Of a stretch of 64,000 bases of DNA, positions 58,098 to 64,000 are shown in pieces. Where the stretch lies: assembly GCA_030833845.1 (NCBI GenBank), contig JAURGK010000005.1, forward strand, positions 36,089-100,088, in the 5' to 3' direction. Origin of the DNA: Crocinitomicaceae bacterium. GTDB lineage: Bacteria > Bacteroidota > Bacteroidia > Flavobacteriales_D > Crocinitomicaceae. The notes below the pieces were generated by a model. The model made no database searches and was not told the DNA's origin. It was given only the letters and a program-made list of their open reading frames with translations. Position 1 is the first letter of the stretch, and each line of letters opens with the position of its first letter. A program made the translations under genes and the position numbers.

Positions 58098-59397
58098 TGT
58101 TTTGTTTTGGTATTCGTATTAATAAAATAAGGCCCAGAAGGAAGAAAATAACCAAAGCCAATATGGAAGTTCGGATATCTAGCATGCCCTCAATAATTCC
58201 AAAAGTGAGGGTTCCTATGGCCAAACCAATTTTTTCTGCGAGGTCATAAAAACTGAAATAGGAAGTGAGGTCTTTGGTCTGGGGCAGCAACTTTGAATAG
58301 GTAGATCTTGACAAGGATTGTATACCTCCCATCACCAGACCAACCACAGCGGCTGCGATGTAAAATTGCCACGGATACCAAACAAATTGGTAGACAAACA
58401 AACAAAGTAAAATCCAAATGAAAATAGCGACACCCAATGCCTTGTAATTTCCAATCCATTTAGAGACTTTTGACATAACAAAAGCACCCAAAATACCAAT
58501 GAATTGAATGATTAGAATAGATACAATGAGGTCCGTTTGTTTGATGCCAATCACTTCTTTGTTTGCAAAAGCAACGGCCATGACCATTATCGTCTGAACG
58601 GCCATATTGAACATAAAAAAGGAGCCTAAATAACCTTTTAATTCTTTATTTTTCCGTATTTGTTTCCAAACACCAAACACCTCCTTATACCCTTTGCCAA
58701 TCAAGTTTTTTTGGTCTGTTTGAGATGCTTTTGTGCGCGGTAAGCGTGAAAAAGAAAACAGCGCAAAGCTAATCCACCAAAGGCTTACCAATGGAAAGGC
58801 CCAGCGAATGTCAATGACTTTGGTAAATACGGTTAAAATAAGTACAATAATCAATAATGTGGAGCTACCGAGATAACCCATAGAAAATCCACGGGCTGAA
58901 ACACGATCGTGGTCTTTGGGATCAGCAATGTCAGGTAAGTAGGCATTGTAGTAAACCAAACTGCCCCAAAAGCCAATAGATCCAAAAAAAAGCGGAATGA
59001 TGCTCCATCCAATATAAAACGGACTTCCCTCGAGTGCGTAGCGATCGGCATGAAAAAAATACAACAATGCACTAGATATTGCTCCTAAAAAACAAAAGAA
59101 CTGCATGAATGATTTGCGCTTTCCACCTGCATCAGCAATCCCTGACAGTAGTGGTGAAATAAGCGCCACAACAATGTAAGATAAGCATATGACATATGCA
59201 TAGAATTCTGTGTTATGAAATTCGCGTCCAAGAAAAGATACCGTATCAAAGATGGTGCGTCCAGAGTCGTTTTTAACGCTTGTTTGCGTTTCGTAAAGTA
59301 TAGGAAAGATGGCAGAACTTATAATGAGCGGGTAAACCGAATTTGCCCAGTCATAGAAGACCCAACCTGTGATGATGCGCTTATTCCCTTTCTCCAT
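58081..59397 (-). CDS. UMF1-family MFS transporter
   Basis: 438 residues, about 12 helices. GWVFYDWANSVYPLIISSAIFP and YNAYLPDIADPKDHDRVSARGFSMGYLGS mark the UMF1 (Atg22-like) family. Substrate unknown; eukaryotic relatives export amino acids from vacuoles. First gene of the run MFS-dapD-trhO-lgt, with an exact -7 box 7 nt upstream. Confidence 0.92.
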   Translation of the reverse strand: MEKGNKRIITGWVFYDWANSVYPLIISSAIFPILYETQTSVKNDSGRTIFDTVSFLGREFHNTEFYAYVICLSYIVVALISPLLSGIADAGGKRKSFMQFFCFLGAISSALLYFFHADRYALEGSPFYIGWSIIPLFFGSIGFWGSLVYYNAYLPDIADPKDHDRVSARGFSMGYLGSSTLLIIVLILTVFTKVIDIRWAFPLVSLWWISFALFSFSRLPRTKASQTDQKNLIGKGYKEVFGVWKQIRKNKELKGYLGSFFMFNMAVQTIMVMAVAFANKEVIGIKQTDLIVSILIIQFIGILGAFVMSKVSKWIGNYKALGVAIFIWILLCLFVYQFVWYPWQFYIAAAVVGLVMGGIQSLSRSTYSKLLPQTKDLTSYFSFYDLAEKIGLAIGTLTFGIIEGMLDIRTSILALVIFFLLGLILLIRIPKQNNATNH

Positions 59398-59404
59398 TGT
59401 AATT

Positions 59405-59412
59405 CAAAATTA
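59405..59412 (-). promoter_or_regulatory. -7 box of the UMF1-type MFS gene
   Basis: Minus strand TAATTTTG, AATTACA, then ATG 59397. Confidence 0.55.
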
Positions 59413-59423
59413 GGGAAATATCT

Positions 59424-59987
59424 TTACTCGTGAATCTCAATGTTATACTTCGACAATAAACCGTGCAGTTGCAGGCGGTTAATTTTGGCTTTTTCAATAT
59501 GATTTTGATCAGGATCTAAAAAGAGCCCCTGTGTGGCTAAGAGATTTGCTTTGCGCAAATCGGTGCGCTCAAAGACAACATCCTGTAAGTTTGATCCTTC
59601 GAAACTAACCCCCTGGGCCTTGACTTCTGAGAAGTCTGAGCCTAAAAGATTACAGCAAATAAAGCTACAATTTTGAAGCTGCATTTGATAAAATGACGCA
59701 TGATTCATTTGGCAATTGAGGAATTGACAAGAAAAACCAAAGGGATTTGCATCATCAAAGTGCAAGCCCAGTAATTTACAACTTCTAAAGGTAATGTCTT
59801 GAAAAATGGAACCTTGTAAACTGCAATTGGCAAGGTTGCAATTATCAAAAGTACAGGTAATGAATTTAATCGATTTTAGCGATAATGCGGTAAAATCTAT
59901 GTCTTTGAAAGTACAGAATTCATAGCATGAATCAGCAATAAAATCAAGCGCTTTGTCAAATTCTAAATTGTAAAAGTCTTTATTCAT
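59424..59987 (-). CDS. Pentapeptide repeat protein (Qnr/MfpA-like)
   Basis: 187 residues. Five-residue periodicity with Phe/Leu at the centre (DIDFTALSLKSIKFITCTF, NCNLANCSLQGSIF, NLLGSDFSEVKAQGVSF) gives a right-handed quadrilateral helix. A short break near residues 75-80 resembles the domain split of Qnr proteins that protect topoisomerases. Whether it acts so here is unknown. It overlaps the Lys1-like gene by ATGA. Confidence 0.88.
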   Translation of the reverse strand: MNKDFYNLEFDKALDFIADSCYEFCTFKDIDFTALSLKSIKFITCTFDNCNLANCSLQGSIFQDITFRSCKLLGLHFDDANPFGFSCQFLNCQMNHASFYQMQLQNCSFICCNLLGSDFSEVKAQGVSFEGSNLQDVVFERTDLRKANLLATQGLFLDPDQNHIEKAKINRLQLHGLLSKYNIEIHE

Positions 59988-61204
59988 TCTTTGCCTTCAA
60001 GGAAATCTTGTAGATAGACAAATGGCGCATTTAATTTGCCTTCTGAGGTTGTTTGGCTCGCTCTGTCAATGATTTGATTTGGATCAGGCCCTAGTAAAAC
60101 AGGAAAAACATGTCTGAGTAATTCAGCCCCAAAATCCATAGATGCATCTTTGGGCAATTCACAAGGAAGGTTGTCTACGGCCATGACCGCAATCGCCTCT
60201 GTATGCCGAAAATCGACCTCTTGATTGGTGTGAGGATTGTAGCCATAAATGGCATTGTCTATTTTGCTTGGGCGAATGGTGCAAGCAATTGGCCCATTGA
60301 TGTCACATGAAATATCGGCAACCACCTTGAGTGAAGATTTTTGATTGACTAACATTGCTCGGGTCAAAATCTTTGGAGATTGCGCCGACCAGAAATGACA
60401 AGGTATATAAAGTTCACTTTTATTAGCAAATGGCTCAAATGTACTTTGGTAAATCGATGGATTTGCATAAAATTCAGCCTTGTCAAAACCAGCATCAGTA
60501 ATTCTTGCAAAGTAATGGTGAGTATCTAGGTGTGTATATACAGGCCCATTGAAGTTTTGCGATAAATAATCTGCTGCACTCACTTCTTTGATAGGCAGTA
60601 AGGCTAAGATTTCTCTTGCACCATTACCTACACGTCCAAAGCCAGTTAATATTGCTTTGAAATCATCAGGGAGAATGACTCTTTTTAATTCTGCTTCTAC
60701 TTCCTTGCGGTCGGCACAAAGGTGTGCTGCTTTGAGTGTGTATAAACCAGTTTTCAGGCCAAAGGTTAAAAATGCATTGTAGGCTCCCACAATGCCTGCA
60801 TACCTTCCAAAACCTATAATTCGTTTGTTTTGCGCATCCTTGAGCACCTCATAATCTATGAGGCGAATTTTCTTTCTAATTATTTCTTGAAGTAAGGCCC
60901 GATTATAGGCTTGTTTTTTAATGGTATGTGAGAAGAATAGATAGGTTTTATTGGCAAGCAATGCCTCTTTGGGCACCTCCTTGACCCCAAGTAGGATATC
61001 GCAATGGCTCATATCTTCTTGGACCGCAATCCCTAATTCAATATATTGTTCATCTGTAAAACAACGTATGGGACTCGTTTGAACCGTAATTCTAATATTT
61101 GGATATTGTGCTTGAAGCTCTTTACACTGTTCTGGGCTCAAAGGCACTCTGAAGTCATGGGGTACTTTTCCCTCGCGAATAATACCGATGTTGATGATGG
61201 ACAT
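59984..61204 (-). CDS. Lys1/LKR-type saccharopine dehydrogenase-like protein
   Basis: 406 residues of the alanine dehydrogenase/transhydrogenase fold. IGIIREGKVPHDFRVPLSPE at the N-terminus, YLFFSHTIKKQAYNRALL (as in lysine-ketoglutarate reductases), IGFGRYAGIVGAYNAFLTFG, and the nucleotide site AILTGFGRVGNGAREIL. DISCDINGPIACTIRPS lies in the substrate cleft. Likely NAD(P)-dependent amine/imine dehydrogenase; lysine-saccharopine chemistry is a guess from family. It follows the kdsC-like gene after 15 bp. Confidence 0.82.
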   Translation of the reverse strand: MSIINIGIIREGKVPHDFRVPLSPEQCKELQAQYPNIRITVQTSPIRCFTDEQYIELGIAVQEDMSHCDILLGVKEVPKEALLANKTYLFFSHTIKKQAYNRALLQEIIRKKIRLIDYEVLKDAQNKRIIGFGRYAGIVGAYNAFLTFGLKTGLYTLKAAHLCADRKEVEAELKRVILPDDFKAILTGFGRVGNGAREILALLPIKEVSAADYLSQNFNGPVYTHLDTHHYFARITDAGFDKAEFYANPSIYQSTFEPFANKSELYIPCHFWSAQSPKILTRAMLVNQKSSLKVVADISCDINGPIACTIRPSKIDNAIYGYNPHTNQEVDFRHTEAIAVMAVDNLPCELPKDASMDFGAELLRHVFPVLLGPDPNQIIDRASQTTSEGKLNAPFVYLQDFLEGKE

Positions 61205-61219
61205 GCTGGGAGAATCTGA

Positions 61220-61885
61220 TTAATTGAGGTAATTATCGATGAACTCTCGAACACAAGCATCACCACCTTTTTTATTTAGAATGATATCTGAAATACTCTT
61301 TATTTTGCTCACAGCAGATGCTGGACAAACGGCAAGACCAACGGCTTGCATCACTTCAAGATCGTTGATGTCATCACCAATCATGGCTACCTCTTGGAGT
61401 GCAATGCCAAGCTCTGCACACCACTTTTGAAGTATGTCTAGTTTAGGTTCTCGGCCCACATAGACTTTGTCGATGCCCAACATTTGGGCCCGATCTTGCA
61501 CCATATGTGAGGTGAAACCCGAAGAAATGATACCAATTTCAATGGCTTTTGCCTTGCTTAATTCTAGGAGTGCCATACCGTCATGGGTGTGGTAGCGCTT
61601 CATTTGATCCCCATTCTCTGAAAAATACATGCCGCCATCAGTCAAGACACCATCAACATCCAATAGAAGCATTTTAATGGCTTTGATTTTCTTGTCTAAA
61701 CTGTTTTGTGAAAACAAGGGCTTGAAAAGCAAAGCTTGTAGGTCTAGTTGATATTCTTCACAAATGGCCTCGAGGTCATAGACGGTTAGTTCATGCACAT
61801 TTTCAACGTCTAGATCAGCTAAAAAATCGTCGAACTCAATGCCGTTTTTCTTACAAATACTTTTGATATTTAATTCAAGCAACAT
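61220..61885 (-). CDS. KdsC-type HAD phosphatase with an HTH-like N-terminal extension
   Basis: 221 residues against about 170 for KdsC. The HAD domain starts at about 70: LLLDVDGVLTDGGMYF with Asp76 and Asp78, GIISSGFTSHMV, and EVAMIGDDINDLEVMQAVG. KdsC removes phosphate from 3-deoxy-D-manno-octulosonate 8-phosphate. Residues 5-56 (SICKKNGIEFDDFLADLDVE, LTVYDLEAICEEYQLDLQAL) have the hydrophobic pattern of a Cro/C1-type helix-turn-helix domain but a poor recognition helix. ATG 61885 lies 2 nt after the DAHP synthase stop, so the extension is really translated if that start is used. Confidence 0.82.
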   Translation of the reverse strand: MLLELNIKSICKKNGIEFDDFLADLDVENVHELTVYDLEAICEEYQLDLQALLFKPLFSQNSLDKKIKAIKMLLLDVDGVLTDGGMYFSENGDQMKRYHTHDGMALLELSKAKAIEIGIISSGFTSHMVQDRAQMLGIDKVYVGREPKLDILQKWCAELGIALQEVAMIGDDINDLEVMQAVGLAVCPASAVSKIKSISDIILNKKGGDACVREFIDNYLN

Positions 61886-61887
61886 AA

Positions 61888-62883
61888 CTATACTATTTTA
61901 TATCCTACGCTTTGCGCTACTTTTTGAATGTCAGCATGCAGTTGTTTGAATGCCGGATAATCGAGTTGTTGCGAGGCGTCTGATTTTGCCACTTTGGGGT
62001 TAGGATGAGCTTCAATTAACAAGCCATCGATTCCCATAGCTACACAAGCTCGCGCGAGTGGGTTTACACCATATGCATAGCCCATGGCGTGTGAAGGGTC
62101 TAAAATGATTGGCAAGTTGGTATGCTCTTGTAACCAAGCTACCCCACATAAATCTAGGGTGAATCTCGTGCCGGTTTCAAATGTACGTATACCGCGCTCG
62201 CAAAGCACTACATTTGGATTGCCTCCAGATAGGACAAATTCAGCAGCCTGCACAAATTCTTGAAGTGTGGTGCCAAATCCGCGTTTGATGAGTACTGGTT
62301 TTTGTGTTTTGGCACAAGCGCGCAATATGCCTTGATCATACATGGCTTTTGCTCCCACTTGAATGATGTCGGTATGTTCGATAATTTGCGCAATGTGGGT
62401 TGCATCTCTAGCTTCTGTAATGACATTCAAGCCATAATCTTGGCGCATCTTTGCCAATAACTGCAGCCCTTCCAATCCCATACCTTGAAAAGAGTAGGGG
62501 CTAGTGCGCGGCTTGTAGGCACCGCCTCGTAGCGTGCTTAAGCCCATTCCAACGAGTAGTTCTGCGGCTCCTCGCAGCTGTTCTTCAGATTCAACTGAAC
62601 AAGGGCCACCAATCAAAATGGTATGGTTGCTTTTTCCGCCAATAGTCACATTTCCAAAATTAACGCTACGTTTTTCTTGCTGAAATTTTTTAGAAGCCAA
62701 TTGTATGTCATTGGCAAAAATCCAAAAATTGGCAGCATGTGCTTCTAGGTCTTGGGGCACTTCCTTTAGTGCACTCCCGGTAATGAGGTAGGCCTTGTCT
62801 TGGTAGTTGATATGGAAGGCTTTGACTTTTTCTGCCAAGTCAGAAGCCGAAGCTTTGGCACTTTCTTTAAGTTCGATGATCAT
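61888..62883 (-). CDS. 3-deoxy-7-phosphoheptulonate synthase (DAHP synthase, class I beta)
   Basis: 331 residues. A ferredoxin-like regulatory domain (1-70) precedes the barrel. ILIGGPCSVESEEQLRGAA holds the metal Cys; LRGGAYKPRTSPYSFQGMG is the erythrose-4-phosphate signature of DAHP synthases; IKRGFGTTLQEF, LCERGIRTFE, ILDPSHAMGY and IEAHPNP complete the site. It condenses PEP with erythrose-4-phosphate, the first step to aromatic amino acids. KdsA is in the same superfamily. Overlaps the Rpe-CBS gene by ATGA. Confidence 0.93.
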   Translation of the reverse strand: MIIELKESAKASASDLAEKVKAFHINYQDKAYLITGSALKEVPQDLEAHAANFWIFANDIQLASKKFQQEKRSVNFGNVTIGGKSNHTILIGGPCSVESEEQLRGAAELLVGMGLSTLRGGAYKPRTSPYSFQGMGLEGLQLLAKMRQDYGLNVITEARDATHIAQIIEHTDIIQVGAKAMYDQGILRACAKTQKPVLIKRGFGTTLQEFVQAAEFVLSGGNPNVVLCERGIRTFETGTRFTLDLCGVAWLQEHTNLPIILDPSHAMGYAYGVNPLARACVAMGIDGLLIEAHPNPKVAKSDASQQLDYPAFKQLHADIQKVAQSVGYKIV

Positions 62884-63884
62884 AATTCTGCTTTGATCAG
62901 GTTTGAAAATTGGACAATTCCTTTGAGCTGCCTATTGGCATCAATTACTGGTAAATACAGCACAGCAAAAGGACTATTTTTTATCAGATGCAATAATTCA
63001 ACCACTGTTGAATTTTCGTCGATACAGATGGGATGCTTATTTATTAGATCCTCAACCTTAAGTTGGTCAAGATGATCGATATTCTTGAGCAGGGCTTTGC
63101 GAATGTCTGCACTCGAGCACAAACCCATGAGTTGTTGCTCGGCATTGATAGCCATCGCCACCCCCATTTGCCCTTGTTCAACACATTCTAGTATATCCTT
63201 AACACTAGCTGTAGACCATGAAAATTGCGGGGTTTCGTCGAGCGGAACCATAAAATCCCTGACCTTGTATGCCGATCCAATGCTGCGTTTGGTAAGGTTC
63301 ATGAGTGCATTGCCAACACTAGGTTGTTTGAATAAATAAGACCCCGAAACAGCCGTGCTCACACCCATTTGGCGCAAGATAAATGAAACTTCAGGATTCA
63401 CGCCTCCGTCTACGTGTATTGACTTATTTGCAAAACGCTTTCTAAAAGACCTGATTTTATCAAAATTCTGTTTGTCAAATACCCCACCGGATTGCCCTGG
63501 GATAGTGGCCATAATTAGAATAAAATCGAAGTCGGTGTAGGGTTCAAAAACATCAATTGGCGTTGGGGTAATGATCGAAAGACCTTTCTTGCCCAGAACC
63601 TCTTTGGGTATTTGAAGTTTGTGCTTAAGTGGTTCGGCTTGAAAGGTGAGGTATTCTACTGGGTTAGCAAGTAGCAGCGGATAGAATTTCTCTGGATCAG
63701 AAGTAATGATATGTAGGTCAATAGGCAATGAACAGAAGGTGCGAATGTGTTGGATATCTTCAAACACACCAAGATCGTCATTGCAATCGATGTGAAGTAA
63801 ATCAACTTGATGAGCCACTAAATCGGCAATGACCGCTTCTAAAGGCCGGGCTGCGTCTGAATAGATAGATGCTGAGATTTTCAT
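62880..63884 (-). CDS. Ribulose-phosphate 3-epimerase-like barrel fused to a CBS pair
   Basis: 334 residues. Residues 1-205 are an Rpe-type TIM barrel. The four metal ligands are kept: His31 and Asp33 (LLHIDCND), His58 (IDLHII), Asp159 (HVDGGVN); the phosphate site is VSGSYLF. The usual VMDGxFVPN and MSVNPGFGGQ segments are changed to CNDDLG and MATIPGQSGG. Residues about 210-334 are two CBS domains (YKVRDFMVPLDETPQF, VEQGQMGVAMAI, KVEDLINKHPICI), very like those of KdsD, arabinose-5-phosphate isomerase. First gene of the operon; it starts 20 bp after the SRP RNA. Probably nucleotide-regulated sugar-phosphate epimerase. Confidence 0.85.
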   Translation of the reverse strand: MKISASIYSDAARPLEAVIADLVAHQVDLLHIDCNDDLGVFEDIQHIRTFCSLPIDLHIITSDPEKFYPLLLANPVEYLTFQAEPLKHKLQIPKEVLGKKGLSIITPTPIDVFEPYTDFDFILIMATIPGQSGGVFDKQNFDKIRSFRKRFANKSIHVDGGVNPEVSFILRQMGVSTAVSGSYLFKQPSVGNALMNLTKRSIGSAYKVRDFMVPLDETPQFSWSTASVKDILECVEQGQMGVAMAINAEQQLMGLCSSADIRKALLKNIDHLDQLKVEDLINKHPICIDENSTVVELLHLIKNSPFAVLYLPVIDANRQLKGIVQFSNLIKAEL

Positions 63885-63892
63885 GGTGGCAG

Positions 63893-63911
63893 CAAAAAAA
63901 GATGGGGTAAG
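63893..63911 (-). terminator. ffs: T-run closing the SRP RNA
   Basis: The base of the SRP hairpin (CTTACCCC) is followed by ATC and seven T, so the RNA's own stem can serve as an intrinsic terminator. The Rpe-CBS ATG lies 9 nt further on. Confidence 0.6.
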
Positions 63912-64000
63912 CTACTTTTATCGCACCGCTACAACCTCTTACCTTTGCTACATTCCTGTCCTGGAGGATTCAGAGGGAGCTGGTCGTAAAAGACTTACCC
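63905..64000 (-). ncRNA. ffs: Signal recognition particle RNA (4.5S type)
   Basis: The minus strand folds into one long hairpin: GGGTAAG at 64000-63994 pairs with CTTACCC at 63911-63905, and CTTTTA pairs with TAAAAG next to it. At the tip the conserved SRP domain IV reads CCAGGACAGGAATGTAGCA followed by AAGG, which carries the Ffh-binding symmetric and asymmetric loops. The 5' end may extend beyond the window. T7 follows at 63893-63899. Confidence 0.93.

Overview
The window comes from a chromosome of the phylum Bacteroidota, most likely a marine or freshwater member of Flavobacteriales (Cryomorphaceae/Schleiferiaceae/Crocinitomicaceae-like). The signs are: promoters of the Bacteroidota type (TAnnTTTG -7 boxes) and no Shine-Dalgarno sequences; secreted proteins with type IX secretion (T9SS) C-terminal sorting domains; a short primary sigma factor without region 1.1; a GAPDH with a long N-terminal domain; pdhA-pdhC without pdhB; and an SprB-repeat adhesin. 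The genes are almost all housekeeping, densely packed, frequently overlapping by 1-22 bp, and no mobile element, CRISPR array, tRNA or rRNA is visible. No stretch above about 240 bp lacks a gene.

Layout. 1-2163 (-): 5' part of a giant surface protein. 2.4-5.1 kb (+): gdhA, a small secreted protein, a GDPD lipoprotein. 5.1-6.8 kb (-): gcvT, efp. 6.9-14.1 kb (+): parE-parC, a polytopic membrane protein, a DUF2891 protein. 14.1-18.8 kb (-): cmk, gap, rpoD, htrA. 18.9-24.7 kb (+): an overlapping run dapF, GNAT, mltG, glycosylasparaginase, beta-mannosidase; the last two would act on the core of N-linked glycans. 24.7-25.2 kb: a divergent DUF2256/TIGR03643 pair. 25.2-31.5 kb: TonB-dependent receptor, trpS, plsC, gatC, a glycosyltransferase, trmB, a conserved unknown. 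31.5-34.6 kb (-): two tandem POT peptide transporters. 34.7-37.5 kb (+): tcdA and an Omp28-like T9SS protein. 37.6-41.8 kb: purK divergent from hpt-adk-obg-PAP2-crcB. 41.7-45.0 kb (-): a light-linked operon of SDR, an antenna-less photolyase-like protein and a cryptochrome/photolyase. 45.1-51.0 kb: SIMPL protein, ACMSD (kynurenine pathway), GNAT, T9SS subtilase, nitroreductase, pirin. 51.1-52.9 kb (+): fused SpmA/SpmB-type protein and a protein made of exact 25-residue repeats. 52.9-59.4 kb (-): pdhC, pdhA, lgt, trhO, dapD, UMF1-type MFS. 59.4-63.9 kb (-): a tightly coupled operon of an Rpe-CBS fusion, DAHP synthase, a KdsC-type phosphatase with an HTH-like N-terminus, a Lys1-like dehydrogenase and a pentapeptide protein. 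63.9-64.0 kb (-): the SRP RNA.

The most interesting things are: (1) the Rpe-CBS/DAHP synthase/KdsC operon just downstream of the SRP RNA, which mirrors the KDO pathway (KdsD-KdsA-KdsC) with each enzyme class swapped or modified; (2) many exact TAnnTTTG boxes placed only 3-4 nt before the start codon, which implies leaderless mRNAs; (3) the photolyase-like protein that lacks the antenna domain and has a novel C-terminal domain; (4) the 25-residue repeat protein; (5) the paired N-glycan-core enzymes. Start codons were often moved downstream of the longest possible reading frame, because the -7 box or a neighbour's stop decides them. All family names are from recognition of sequence motifs by eye, with no database search.
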